This document shows positions 16,530-25,530 of a stretch of 64,000 nucleotides of DNA, in pieces. Each line of letters starts with the position of its first letter. Position 1 is the first letter of the stretch. This DNA comes from Ralstonia pickettii (GTDB taxonomy: Bacteria; Pseudomonadota; Gammaproteobacteria; Burkholderiales; Burkholderiaceae): NCBI RefSeq assembly GCF_000607165.1, contig NZ_JFZG01000011.1:62001-126000 (forward strand), given 5' to 3'. The notes under the pieces were generated by a model. That model was not told the DNA's origin and did no database searches. It saw nothing but the letters and a program-made list of their open reading frames with translations. The position numbers were made by a program, and so were the translations under genes.

Positions 16530-18836
16530 ATGTCCAGACTTCACCTGAATCTCATCGTTTTCTTTGTCGGGCTGGCGGCCTTGGGGTGGATTGCCGGCGG
16601 TTACCTCGTTGGCGGAAATCTGCTGGCGCTGGCTGTCACGCTTGTGATTGGTGCCGCCTACGTGGCTGGCGCCCTGGAACTGCGCCGCTATCGACACGCC
16701 ACGGGCACGGTCACGCAGGCCGTGGCGGGGCTGTCCGAGCCACCGCCCAAGCTGTCTGCCTGGCTGGAACAGCTGCACCCGAGCCTGCGCAATGCCGTGC
16801 GCCTGCGCGTGGAAGGCGAACGCGTTGCACTGCCTGCGCCCGCGTTGACGCCGTATCTGGTGGGCCTGCTGGTGCTGCTCGGCATGCTGGGCACGCTGCT
16901 TGGCATGGTGGTGACGCTCAAGGGCACGGGCGCGGCGCTGGAGAGCGCGACGGATTTGCAGGCGATCCGCGCATCGCTTGCTGCCCCGATCAAGGGGTTG
17001 GGATTCTCGTTCGGTACCTCGATTGCCGGTGTGGCGACGTCCGCCATGCTGGGGTTGCTCTCGGCGCTGTGCCGGCGCGAGCGGCTGCAGGCAGTCCAGG
17101 CGCTCGACGCAAAGATCGCGACCACGTTGCGCATCTATTCGCACGCGCATCAGCGTGAAGAGATGTTCAAGCTTCTGCAGCGACAATCCGATGTGATGCC
17201 CGCGCTGGTTGACCGGCTGCAGGCGATGATGCTGTCGCTGGAACAGCAGGGCGCGGCCAGCAGCGAGCGGCAGATCGCTGCCCAGCAGGCATTTCTCGAT
17301 AAGACGGAAGCCGCCTACAGCCAGCTTGCTTCCTCGGTTGGCGAGTCCCTGAAGGACAGTGCCGCCGAAAGCGCACGCGTTGCCAGCGCCGCGCTGCAGC
17401 CTGTGGTGGAAACGACGATGGCTGGCCTCGCGCGTGAATCGGCCGCGCTGCAGGAGACGGTCACGCACGCGGTGCAGCGTCAGCTCGACGGCCTGTCGAC
17501 CCGCTTTGAAGCCACGGCCGAGACGGTTTCCGGCATCTGGAACAACGCCTTGTCGGCGCATCAACGCTCCAGCGAAGCGCTGGTTGGCCAGGTCGGCACC
17601 TCGCTCGACCGGTTTGCTGAAACATTCGAGCAGCGCTCTGCGCGGTTGCTCGATGGCGTTACCGACCGACTGGACGCCACGGCAGGCGGCTTGGCCGCTG
17701 CCTGGCGTGATGCGCTTGCCCGGCAAGAACACGCCCACACCGAACTGGCCGTCCAGAACCAGCGCGCGCTGGAGGCCGCTGCCGCCACGTTCGAGCAACA
17801 CGCCGTGTCGTTGCAGGATGCGTCGCGCCAGTCGCATGCCGCGCTGCAAGCCGCGCTGGAAGCACGAGACGCGCAACGTCTGGCTGTCTGGACCGAGGCG
17901 CTCAGCGCAACGGGCGAGAAGCTGAGCCAGGCGTGGGAGAAAGCGGGCGCCGATACGGCCAATCGTCAACAGGACATCTGCAATGCGCTGGCGCAGACCG
18001 CGCGCGATATCGCTTTGCAGCAAGAGGCGTCGCGCCAGTCGCATGCCACGCTGCAAGCCGCCCTGGAAGCGCGCGACGCGCAACGTTTGGCGGCCTGGAC
18101 CGATGCACTCGGCGCGATGGGCGCCAAGCTGAGCGAGGTGTGGGAAAAAACAGGCGCCGATACGGCAAGCCGTCAGCAACAGATTTGCGATGCACTGGCG
18201 CAAACCGCGCGCGACATCTCTGCGCAAACGCAGGCGCACGCCAACAACACGATCAGCGAGATTTCTCGCCTGGTACAGGCTGCATCGGAAGCGCCCAAGG
18301 CTGCGGCCGAAGTGGTGGCCGAGCTGCGCCAGAAGCTGTCCGACAGCATGGTGCGCGATACCGCGATGCTGGACGAGCGTGCGCGCCTGCTTGGCACGCT
18401 GGAAACATTGCTCGACGCTGTCAACCATGCATCGACCGAGCAGCGCACAGCGGTGGATGCGCTGGTGGCAACGTCCGCAGATCTGCTGGAGCGCGTGGGC
18501 GTGCGATTCACCGATCGGGTGGAAGCCGAGACCGGCAAGCTCGGCGCGGTGGCCGCGCAGGTGACCGGCAGCGCCGTCGAGGTGGCCAGCCTGGGCGAGG
18601 CGTTTGGTGTGGCCGTGCAGCTGTTTGGTGAGTCGAACGACAAGCTTGCGGCGCAACTGCAGCGCATTGAAGCGGCGCTCGACAAGTCGCTCACGCGCAG
18701 CGACGAACAGCTTGCCTACTACGTGGCGCAGGCGCGTGAGGTGATCGACCTGAGCATGCTGTCCCAAAAGCAGATTCTGGAAGACCTGCAACGGCTGGGT
18801 GACCAGCGCGCGCTGGCCGGGACCGAAGCGGCATGA
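16530..18836 (+). CDS. DUF802 membrane protein, MotA/ZorA-like stator subunit with long helical tail
   Basis: A 768-residue protein. Two N-terminal membrane helices (about 5-25 and 29-49) come first. After a cytoplasmic loop come two more helices (about 108-130, VGLLVLLGMLGTLLGMVVTL, and about 152-177, GLGFSFGTSIAGVATSAMLG). The GTLLGM and FGTSIAG patterns are those of TM3 and TM4 in MotA, TolQ, ExbB and ZorA. Nearly 600 residues of Ala/Gln/Glu-rich, mostly coiled-coil sequence follow, as in the cytoplasmic tail of ZorA. A 69-residue unit is tandemly duplicated within the tail. Its stop overlaps the MotB-like gene by 4 bp. It is known as DUF802, and the stator role is my inference. Confidence 0.8.
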   Translation: MSRLHLNLIVFFVGLAALGWIAGGYLVGGNLLALAVTLVIGAAYVAGALELRRYRHATGTVTQAVAGLSEPPPKLSAWLEQLHPSLRNAVRLRVEGERVALPAPALTPYLVGLLVLLGMLGTLLGMVVTLKGTGAALESATDLQAIRASLAAPIKGLGFSFGTSIAGVATSAMLGLLSALCRRERLQAVQALDAKIATTLRIYSHAHQREEMFKLLQRQSDVMPALVDRLQAMMLSLEQQGAASSERQIAAQQAFLDKTEAAYSQLASSVGESLKDSAAESARVASAALQPVVETTMAGLARESAALQETVTHAVQRQLDGLSTRFEATAETVSGIWNNALSAHQRSSEALVGQVGTSLDRFAETFEQRSARLLDGVTDRLDATAGGLAAAWRDALARQEHAHTELAVQNQRALEAAAATFEQHAVSLQDASRQSHAALQAALEARDAQRLAVWTEALSATGEKLSQAWEKAGADTANRQQDICNALAQTARDIALQQEASRQSHATLQAALEARDAQRLAAWTDALGAMGAKLSEVWEKTGADTASRQQQICDALAQTARDISAQTQAHANNTISEISRLVQAASEAPKAAAEVVAELRQKLSDSMVRDTAMLDERARLLGTLETLLDAVNHASTEQRTAVDALVATSADLLERVGVRFTDRVEAETGKLGAVAAQVTGSAVEVASLGEAFGVAVQLFGESNDKLAAQLQRIEAALDKSLTRSDEQLAYYVAQAREVIDLSMLSQKQILEDLQRLGDQRALAGTEAA
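17821..18234 (+). repeat. tandem 207-bp in-frame repeat in the tail of the DUF802 gene
   Basis: There are two consecutive 207-bp units (17821-18027 and 18028-18234), encoding about residues 431-499 and 500-568. Each begins with ASRQSHAxLQAALEARDAQR and ends with ICxALAQTARDI. The two copies are nearly identical over most of their length in protein and DNA. This looks like a relatively recent duplication that lengthens the coiled-coil tail by one whole unit. Confidence 0.85.
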
Positions 18837-19504
18837 GTGACGAGATTGACGGCAGCGTAGATGGCGCAGGTGGCATTGAGGCCACCGCACCGGTTTGGGC
18901 CGCGTTTGGTGACCTGATGTCGGTGTTGCTGGGCGCGTTTGTGCTGATTCTGGTGGGCGTGATCGGCGTGCAGCTGGAGCTGTCGTCCAAGCTGGAGAGC
19001 GAGGTCAAGCAGCGCGAGGCCGAGGCGCAGCGCCGCAAGACGCTGGAGCAGGCGCTTGCTGGCCCGCTGGCGGCCGGGCGCGTGACGCTCGTCAACGGGC
19101 GTATCGGCATCAATGGCAATGTGCTGTTCGCGATCAACTCCGATCAGCTGCAGCCCGAGGGCCGCACGCTGATGAAGAGCCTCGCGGGGCCGTTGGCGGC
19201 GTATCTCACGTCGCGTGAAGAGATCCTGATGGTGAGCGGGTTCTCCGACGATCAGCAGGTACGTGCCGGCAACCGCTTGTTCGCAGATAACTGGGAGCTG
19301 TCCGCCAAGCGCGCCTTGACCGTGACGCGCGCCCTGATTGACGAAGGCATTCCCGCCTCCAGCGTGTTTGCGGCAGCGTTTGGTTCGCAGCAGCCCGTGA
19401 GTTCCAATGCGGACGACGTTGGCCGTGCGAAGAACCGGCGTGTGGAGATCGCGCCGGTTCCAAGGCAGGCCGCTTCCAACGGTGGACGCCGTGAGCCGCA
19501 CTGA
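18833..19504 (+). CDS. MotB/ZorB-like OmpA-domain stator subunit
   Basis: A 223-residue protein with a short cytoplasmic N-terminus and a single membrane helix (about 21-45). The helix contains WAAFGDLMSVLLGAF, placing Asp27 where MotB and ZorB carry the ion-binding aspartate (compare YADLMTLLLxFF). A short helical linker follows, then an OmpA-type peptidoglycan-binding domain with NVLFAINSDQLQPEG, NWELSAKRALTV and GRAKNRRVEI. These are the residues expected to hold the cell wall. It is coupled to the DUF802 gene by a 4-bp overlap. Together they have the minimal parts of an ion-driven, wall-anchored 5:2-type stator. Confidence 0.85.
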   Translation: MSDEIDGSVDGAGGIEATAPVWAAFGDLMSVLLGAFVLILVGVIGVQLELSSKLESEVKQREAEAQRRKTLEQALAGPLAAGRVTLVNGRIGINGNVLFAINSDQLQPEGRTLMKSLAGPLAAYLTSREEILMVSGFSDDQQVRAGNRLFADNWELSAKRALTVTRALIDEGIPASSVFAAAFGSQQPVSSNADDVGRAKNRRVEIAPVPRQAASNGGRREPH

Positions 19505-20123
19505 TTTGTCCACGCAAGCCATGCTCGACAGTTGGCGCGCAAGCGGCGCGGACCGGCTGAACCGCGTGCGCTTTTGCTTCATCGAGGCGCTTCATCGGCG
19601 CACGTCCGGTCAAACCGGCGAGGCGCGGCGCATGCTCGAAGCGCGGTTGGGCGAACTCGTCGCGGCCTATGCGGGCGATGTCGATCGCGCGAAGGCGGCG
19701 TCCGTTTCGTCCGACTCAGATGCGCCTGCCGGCAGCGCGTTGGCCGAACTGCTGCGTGACATTGCCAGCCGTGAACGCATGGATGTCGGCGACGCTGCGA
19801 ATGGCGGTTCAGCGCGGCATCTGCACACATTGCCGGACCTGAAGATTCTCGAAGACGTGCGGGACACCTGGTCCCGCGTCAGCGCCGAAAAACAGTTGCG
19901 CGACGCCTTGGAGAAGGTGCCGGTGAATGCGGGTCCGCTGAATTCGAGCAGTCTTGTGCATCGGTCACTGCTATTGATGCGCGAGGTAGCACCCGATTAT
20001 CTGCGGCAGTTTTTGTCGTATGTCGATGCGCTTTCCTGGCTGGAACGCATGAGCGGGGACGGGGCCGCCGGTGGCCACGAGGGTGCCCGCAGCGGCGGAA
20101 AGGCGCGGGGTAAGGCGCGCTAG
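19491..20123 (+). CDS. DUF2894 family protein, last gene of stator-like cluster
   Basis: A 210-residue soluble protein from a GTG at 19491, overlapping the MotB-like stop by 14 bp. It shows WRASGADRLNRVRFCFIEALHRR near the start. A central helical part holds DVRDTWSRVSAEKQLRDALE, and VHRSLLLMREVAPDYLRQFLSYVDAL lies near the end. The tail is Gly/Lys/Arg-rich (GGKARGKAR). I recognise this as the DUF2894 family, found with DUF3348 and DUF802. No enzymatic motif is visible. The longer ORF from 19407 would overlap the upstream gene by 98 bp and is unlikely. Confidence 0.75.
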   Translation: MSRTDLSTQAMLDSWRASGADRLNRVRFCFIEALHRRTSGQTGEARRMLEARLGELVAAYAGDVDRAKAASVSSDSDAPAGSALAELLRDIASRERMDVGDAANGGSARHLHTLPDLKILEDVRDTWSRVSAEKQLRDALEKVPVNAGPLNSSSLVHRSLLLMREVAPDYLRQFLSYVDALSWLERMSGDGAAGGHEGARSGGKARGKAR

Positions 20124-20166
20124 GAATTCCAGTAGTCCATCAGTCGTATATGTGACATAGGTATCA

Positions 20167-20222
20167 CTGCTGGTTCTTTTGACCAGCAGGCACGCAAAAA
20201 AGGGAGCCAAGGCTCCCTTTTT
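20167..20222. terminator. two hairpins, the second a bidirectional intrinsic terminator
   Basis: CTGCTGGT and ACCAGCAG form an 8-bp stem (20167-20189). Just after it, A6-GGGAGCC-AA-GGCTCCC-T5 (20196-20222) is a symmetrical stem with U-runs on both strands. It ends the DUF2894 transcript on the plus strand and the HU-like gene on the minus strand. Confidence 0.85.
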
Positions 20223-20249
20223 CTTTGCGGCGGTTTCTTGCTGCGATTA

Positions 20250-20675
20250 TCAGCTGTTGACCGCTGCGTCCTTGACCTTTTTCAGCGCGCGGACCTTGAC
20301 GCGCACGGTTGCCGGTTTGGCTTCGAACCACTGGTCGACGCCGGTAAAGGGGTTCTTGCCGAAGCGGCGCTTGGTTGCCGGCACCTTGACCGACGTCACC
20401 TTGAACAGGCCCGGCAGCGTGAATTCGCCGGCGCCCTTCTTGTGCAGCGAAGCCACGATGGTGTTCTCCAGATGGAGCAGCACGGCCTTCACCGCCTTGG
20501 CGTCGACGGCAGCTTGTTCAGCCAGATGGCTCACCAGGCTCGCCTTGGTGAACGTGTCCTTCAAAGGCTTGAGGGTCGGCGTCGTTGCAGCAGGCTTCTT
20601 TGCCGGCGCGGCCTTTTTAGCCGGCGAGGCCTTCTTTGCAGCGGTCTTGGCAGCGGTCTTGGTTTTGGTGGCCAT
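20250..20675 (-). CDS. HU-family DNA-binding protein with lysine/alanine-rich N-terminal tail
   Basis: A 141-residue protein. The first 40 residues are a histone H1-like tail rich in AAKKA and PAKK repeats. An HU/IHF-like fold follows (FTKASLVSHLAEQAAVDAKAV ... FTLPGLFKVTSVKVPATKRRFG, then KNPFTGVDQWFEAKPATVRV). The arm motif is KNPFTG instead of the RNPxTG of classical HU. It should be a nucleoid architectural protein. Similar tailed HU proteins are common in Burkholderiaceae. The start at 20675 (MATKTKTA) is chosen over an upstream in-frame codon at 20708 that would add a non-conserved stretch. Confidence 0.88.
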   Translation of the reverse strand: MATKTKTAAKTAAKKASPAKKAAPAKKPAATTPTLKPLKDTFTKASLVSHLAEQAAVDAKAVKAVLLHLENTIVASLHKKGAGEFTLPGLFKVTSVKVPATKRRFGKNPFTGVDQWFEAKPATVRVKVRALKKVKDAAVNS

Positions 20676-20867
20676 AGTGAGAATAGATGGTTGGGTAAAG
20701 TTGACCATTCAATGGAAGCGACGCCTGTGCAGCGCGCTTCGAGCAAGCATAGCAAAGGTTCGGCACCGTGGAGGCGTTATCTACGCTGTTCGGGGGCCAG
20801 GGAACGCTTATTGCATACGGTTTGGTCGTTCATCAACCAACTGAAGCGTCCCAGGTTCAGCACAGAC

Positions 20868-22070
20868 ATGCCCCAACGAAAATCGTCGCGCAGCGTGGTG
20901 AGCCCCAAAAACCGCGCGCCCGTACTCGCCCGGCTGCGTCAATCCAAGATGACGCGTTCGACTCATGCGTACGTTCGCGGCAGCACCGTGAAGTTTTACG
21001 AGTGGCTGAGCGAGGTGCAGCCGCACACCTTCCCGGAGGGGCCCGTCATCTGGATTTGCGGCGATTGCCATGTCGGTAACCTCGGCCCCATTGGCGATGC
21101 CTCCGGCGCCACGCGCATACAAATCCGGGATCTGGACCAGACGGTGCTTGGTAATCCCGCGCACGACCTGATTCGGCTTGGCGTGTCGCTGGCGACGGCC
21201 GCTCGCGGGTCAGACCTCCCGGGCATCGTGACCGCACGAATGGTGGAAGCGCTGATGGCGGGCTATCTGCACGGCATCGATCCGGATGCGGCGCTGCACC
21301 TGCCGCCGCGCCCCGCCTCCGTGCGTACCGCCATGAAGGCGGCGACTGCGCGTACGTGGAAACAGTTGGCCCAGGAGCGGCTCGATGGCACGTCTCCGTC
21401 CATTCCTCTGGGGCGCCATTTTTGGCCGCTCTCTCGCGAAGAACGGCGCGAATTGAAACAACTCGTGAGCCAGCACGAGGTGCTTGCCTTGGTGGCGCGC
21501 CTTTACGAGATGCCCGGGGAAGCCTCGGTCAGCATCGTGGATGCGGCGTACTGGGTCAAAGGGTGCAGCTCGCTCGGGCAGCGGCGTTATGCCGCCTTGC
21601 TCGCGGTCGACCAGGATCGCGGGCCGCGGTATCGGCTGATCGACATCAAGGAGGCGGGGAAGGCTGCAGCGCCCAGTGCCTCAGCAGGCGAGATGCCCCG
21701 GATCAACGGCGAGCGCGTGGTCACAGGTGCGCGCCGTCTCTCTCCCGACCTGGGCGATCGCATGGCATGGGGGCGCATGCTGGGTAGCAGCTTTTTCATG
21801 CGCGAACTTCAACCGCAAGATCTGAAGCTGTCTGTCGACAAGCTGGAGCACAAGGACGCCACGGTATTGGCTGCTTATCTGGGCAATATCGTGGGCCTCG
21901 CACACGGCAGCCAGATGCCGCGAGATGTCGCCATGGCCTGGCACCGTGAGCTGAAGGCGCGTCACGGACGGTCCATCAATGCGCCGTTCTGGCTGTGGTC
22001 TTCGATTGTCGACTTGCTCGGGCTGCACGAGCGCCAGTATCTTGAGCACTGTCGCGCCTGGGCCAATTGA
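20868..22070 (+). CDS. DUF2252 family protein (kinase-like fold suspected)
   Basis: A 400-residue protein. The family signature is visible: FYEWLSEVQP near the start, then WICGDCHVGNLGPIGD and IRDLDQTVLGNPAHDLIRL. The GDCHVGN and RDLDQ pairs resemble the catalytic loop (HGDxHxGN) and metal-binding loop of aminoglycoside phosphotransferase-like kinases, so an ATP-dependent phosphotransfer is plausible but unproven. The start at 20868 (MPQRKSSRS) is where similarity begins. A much longer in-frame ORF from 20238 runs antisense through the HU gene and is not real. It stands alone. Confidence 0.8.
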   Translation: MPQRKSSRSVVSPKNRAPVLARLRQSKMTRSTHAYVRGSTVKFYEWLSEVQPHTFPEGPVIWICGDCHVGNLGPIGDASGATRIQIRDLDQTVLGNPAHDLIRLGVSLATAARGSDLPGIVTARMVEALMAGYLHGIDPDAALHLPPRPASVRTAMKAATARTWKQLAQERLDGTSPSIPLGRHFWPLSREERRELKQLVSQHEVLALVARLYEMPGEASVSIVDAAYWVKGCSSLGQRRYAALLAVDQDRGPRYRLIDIKEAGKAAAPSASAGEMPRINGERVVTGARRLSPDLGDRMAWGRMLGSSFFMRELQPQDLKLSVDKLEHKDATVLAAYLGNIVGLAHGSQMPRDVAMAWHRELKARHGRSINAPFWLWSSIVDLLGLHERQYLEHCRAWAN

Positions 22071-22258
22071 TCTGATCTGCTGCGCCGCACCCATCTGCGG
22101 GCACAAACGCTGCTATCGGCGCTTCCCAGACCTGGCGCGGCTGGCATACCGAAGGCGAGGCCATTCGCGACGGCATGGAACAGGCCCGCTTGCTGCTCAC
22201 GCATGAGCGGCCTTGAGTTTTGAGCCTGGGCGCTGGGCCTACAGCCAAATTGCGTCGT

Positions 22259-22918
22259 CTAGCTGGGCAGCGGCCAGACTCGGTTGTCAGCCACCCCATA
22301 GAGCGCTTCGCCCGGCGCAACGGGTGCGGTCCACAAGCCCGTGAACTCGCCGAAGGCGGGTAGCAGTGCGCCGGTTGACCCAAAGCGGAAGCACGGCAGC
22401 CGGAGCCGATCCTTTCCGCGCCCGCTGATGACAATGCCCGGGTGCACGTGGCCGGCGATGACGTAGCGATTGGCCACCACTTGCGGCTCATGGCATAGGG
22501 CGAAGGGGCCGATTGCCCACGGTTCTTCCACCACGTTGAAGCGCAGGTCCGCAGGCGGGTCGCCCGCATGGCGGTCGTGGTTGCCGCGGACCAGCGTGCA
22601 GGCTACGTCGGCGTGTCGTGTGCGCCAGGCGACGAGCGCGTCGATTGCTGCGTGCGCCTCGCGGGCGTGGAGCAGATCGCCCAGCCACGCGATATGTGAG
22701 ACTGGCAATCGCGCCAGCATGGCATCCAGCCGAGCGATCGCCTGGACGGTGCCTCCGGTGGGCACGGGCACGCCGCGCGCACGGAAGGTTGCCGCCTTGC
22801 CGAAGTGCGCATCGGCCACCATCAGCATGCGTTGCGCGGGCCACCACAGCGCGCGCTCGGGCAGGAGCCATACGGTCTCGCCCGCGCACTGGATGACGAG
22901 GTCTTGGGGAGCGGTCAT
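22259..22918 (-). CDS. pdeM: ligase-associated DNA damage response endonuclease PdeM
   Basis: A 219-residue metallophosphoesterase. The metal ligands are visible in order: [20 protein letters not shown] (DxH), [12 protein letters not shown] (GD), [10 protein letters not shown] (GNHD), and the late [12 protein letters not shown] (GHxH). This is the pattern of the PdeM branch of calcineurin-like nucleases, which travel with an LigD-unrelated ATP-dependent ligase. It is the last gene of the four-gene repair operon, and the helicase stop overlaps its start by 4 bp. Confidence 0.9.
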   Translation of the reverse strand: MTAPQDLVIQCAGETVWLLPERALWWPAQRMLMVADAHFGKAATFRARGVPVPTGGTVQAIARLDAMLARLPVSHIAWLGDLLHAREAHAAIDALVAWRTRHADVACTLVRGNHDRHAGDPPADLRFNVVEEPWAIGPFALCHEPQVVANRYVIAGHVHPGIVISGRGKDRLRLPCFRFGSTGALLPAFGEFTGLWTAPVAPGEALYGVADNRVWPLPS

Positions 22919-25530
22919 AGCAGTGGGAGCGGCTTCGATGTCTTGCGTGGCCTGCGGGTGCGGCGGCCGGATTTGCCCGCTGTGTCGGGCGATTCAGTCA
23001 AGCGCAACGCGGCCTGTACGTCTGCGTCAATCGCCGGCCGTGTTGCGGCATCCGGGTCGGACGGCTCGGGGCCTGCGGCACGCTCGGCTTCGGCCAGCAT
23101 GCGCGCGATCCGATCCGCCAGTTTCTCGGTCGAGAGCTGCTCGCGAAAACGCTCCACCATCAACGGAAAGCCGAACGGCGAAGGCCGGGTCAGTGCGCAC
23201 AGTTCAAGCCGCAAACCGCGCATGCGGATGAGGGCAGATTCAATGCGGTCGAGGTCCAGCTCCTGGCGCAGCACTTCGGTTTCCGCCTGCGAGAGCAGCA
23301 GGTTGCCCGGGTCGTGGCGCCGGAAGACTTCATAGAACAGGCCGGACGATGCCTGCAACTGGCGCGTGCTCTTGTGCGCGCCAGGGTAGCCCTGGAACAC
23401 CAGCCCCGATACGCGTGCGATCTCACGAAAACGGCGTTGCGCCAGTTCTCCGGCGTTGAGGCTGGCCAGCACATCCTGCATGAGCGTGTGGGTGGAAAAG
23501 AGTTCGCCGGTGGCCAGCAACGCGGGCCAGTCGATGGGCGTGGCCGACAGGAGTTCGAGGCCGTAGTCGTTGAACGCCAGGGAGAAAGTGGCTGGCGTGC
23601 GATTGGCGGCGCGCCAGCCCAGCAAGCTTGCCAGCCCCAGGTGCGCATGCCGCCCGGCAAACGGGTAGAGAAAGAGATGCCAGCCCTCGCGGGAGTGCAG
23701 AGTCTCGGCCACCAGCGTTGCCGTGGTGGGCAGCGCAGACCAGCGCGCCTGCAGTTCCAGCAGCGGGCGTGCGGCTTCCATTTCGGGGCTGTCGAAACGC
23801 GCATGTGCCGCCGCATCGAGCTGCGCGACCACCGCGTGCGCCAGCTCGGTGGAAAGCGGCATGCGACCACCGTTCCAGCGCGGCACGGCAGCGCGTTTGC
23901 CGGTGGCACGCCGCACATAGGCCGTCATGTCCTGCACGCGCACCAGTTCCAGCAGGCGGCCCGCAAACAGAAAGTTGTCGCCGGGGCGCAGCCGCGCAAT
24001 GAAACCCTCCTCGATCGACCCCAACGCACCGCCGCCGGAAGCACGCCACCAGCGCACCGTCATCGTTGCATCGCTGACGATGGTGCCGATGCTCATGCGG
24101 TGCCGCCGTGCGAGCCGTGCATCGGGCACGCGCCAGATGCCATGTTCATCCGGCATGACGCGGTGGTAGTCGGGATATGCGGTGAGCGAGTGGCCGCCCT
24201 GCCGCACGAAGTCGAGCGCCCATTGCCACTCGTCGTCGCGCAAATCTCGGTAAGCCCATGCGCGGCGCACTTCCTCCAACAGCGCGTCGGGCACGAAGCC
24301 GCCGCCCAGCGCCACCGTCACCAGATGCTGGACCAGCACATCGAGCGGCTTGTGCGGTGAGGTGCGGGCTTCCACCTGGCCCGACATGGCGGCTGCGCGT
24401 GCGGCTGCGCCTTCCACGAGTTCAAGGCTATGCGTGGGCACCACCGTCACGCGAGAGGGCCGGCCCGGCGCGTGGCCCGATCGCCCGGCACGCTGCAAGA
24501 GCCGCGCCACGCCCTTGGGCGAGCCAATCTGCAGTACGCGTTCCACTGGCAGAAAGTCGACGCCCAAATCCAGGCTTGACGTGCAGAACACCGCCTTGAG
24601 CATGCCTTGCTTGAGCCCGGTCTCCACCCAGTCACGCGTTGTGCGGTCCAGTGAGCCATGATGCAACGCGATCAACCCCGCCCATTCCGGTCGCGCAGTG
24701 ATGACGGCCTGGTACCACAGCTCCGCTTGCGAGCGCGTGTTGAGAAACACCAGCGCGGTGCGGGCACTTTCCAGCTCTTCCAGCACGTGGGGCAGCATCG
24801 CCATACCCAGGTGCCCGGCCCAAGGAAATCGGCCCACACCATCGGGCAGCAGCGTATCGATCTCCATGCGCTTGGGCAGGTGGCCTTGCACCAGCGTGCC
24901 GGCGGTGGGCGCCGCCGCATCGCCCAGTGCATCCATCGCTTCAGCCAGGTTGCCCAGCGTGGCGGAAAGTCCCCACACGACCAGCCCCGGTGACCACGTG
25001 CGCAGCCGCGCCAGCGCCAACTGCACCTGCACGCCGCGTTTGTTGCCCACCAGTTCGTGCCATTCATCGACGACGACCACGCGTACAGAGCCGAGGGCTT
25101 CACGCGCATCGGCGCGCGCGAGCAGCAACGACAGGCTCTCGGGCGTTGTCACCAGGGCGGTAGGCAAACGGCGCGATTGCGCGGCACGCTCGGCGCTGCC
25201 GGTGTCGCCGGTGCGCAGCCCGAGCGTCCAATGTGGCGCCAATGCCTGTGCGGCGTCGGTCAATGCGCGCGTGGTGTCGGCCGCCAGCGCGCGCATGGGC
25301 GTGAGCCACAGTACCGACAACGGCGGCGCGCCGCCGCGCCCGCGCACTTGCGCCAACCGTTGCAACGCACCGAGCCAGACGGCATAGGTTTTCCCCGCAC
25401 CCGTGGTGGCGTGCAGCAGGCCCGATTCGCCGCGCGCCATGGCCGACCACACGGCCCGCTGGAACGGCATCGGCGTCCAGTCGCGCGCGGCAAACCAGGC
25501 ATCAAGATCGGGCAGGGCAGGCTCGGTCAT
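22915..25530 (-). CDS. ligase-associated DNA damage response DEXH-box helicase (Lhr-like)
   Basis: An 871-residue superfamily 2 helicase. The motifs are Q-like [11 protein letters not shown], Walker [14 protein letters not shown], Walker [10 protein letters not shown] (DEWH), motif [12 protein letters not shown] and motif [12 protein letters not shown]. The Lhr-type core is followed by a long C-terminal region with Lhr-like winged-helix segments. It should unwind damaged or RNA-containing duplexes for the neighbouring nucleases. It overlaps the ligase gene upstream and pdeM downstream by 4 bp each. Confidence 0.92.
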   Translation of the reverse strand: MTEPALPDLDAWFAARDWTPMPFQRAVWSAMARGESGLLHATTGAGKTYAVWLGALQRLAQVRGRGGAPPLSVLWLTPMRALAADTTRALTDAAQALAPHWTLGLRTGDTGSAERAAQSRRLPTALVTTPESLSLLLARADAREALGSVRVVVVDEWHELVGNKRGVQVQLALARLRTWSPGLVVWGLSATLGNLAEAMDALGDAAAPTAGTLVQGHLPKRMEIDTLLPDGVGRFPWAGHLGMAMLPHVLEELESARTALVFLNTRSQAELWYQAVITARPEWAGLIALHHGSLDRTTRDWVETGLKQGMLKAVFCTSSLDLGVDFLPVERVLQIGSPKGVARLLQRAGRSGHAPGRPSRVTVVPTHSLELVEGAAARAAAMSGQVEARTSPHKPLDVLVQHLVTVALGGGFVPDALLEEVRRAWAYRDLRDDEWQWALDFVRQGGHSLTAYPDYHRVMPDEHGIWRVPDARLARRHRMSIGTIVSDATMTVRWWRASGGGALGSIEEGFIARLRPGDNFLFAGRLLELVRVQDMTAYVRRATGKRAAVPRWNGGRMPLSTELAHAVVAQLDAAAHARFDSPEMEAARPLLELQARWSALPTTATLVAETLHSREGWHLFLYPFAGRHAHLGLASLLGWRAANRTPATFSLAFNDYGLELLSATPIDWPALLATGELFSTHTLMQDVLASLNAGELAQRRFREIARVSGLVFQGYPGAHKSTRQLQASSGLFYEVFRRHDPGNLLLSQAETEVLRQELDLDRIESALIRMRGLRLELCALTRPSPFGFPLMVERFREQLSTEKLADRIARMLAEAERAAGPEPSDPDAATRPAIDADVQAALRLTESPDTAGKSGRRTRRPRKTSKPLPLL

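Noticed and set aside
15879-18890. 1003-residue minus-strand open frame antisense to the DUF802 gene
   Set aside because: Low-complexity Arg/His/Gln-rich product typical of the antisense of a GC-rich gene. The plus-strand frame has clear membrane helices, a coiled coil and coupling to its neighbours.
15777-20123. Complete Zorya defence system
   Set aside because: Only ZorA- and ZorB-like subunits are present. No ZorC/ZorD helicase or ZorE nuclease gene adjoins, and DUF3348 and DUF2894 show no nuclease or helicase motif.
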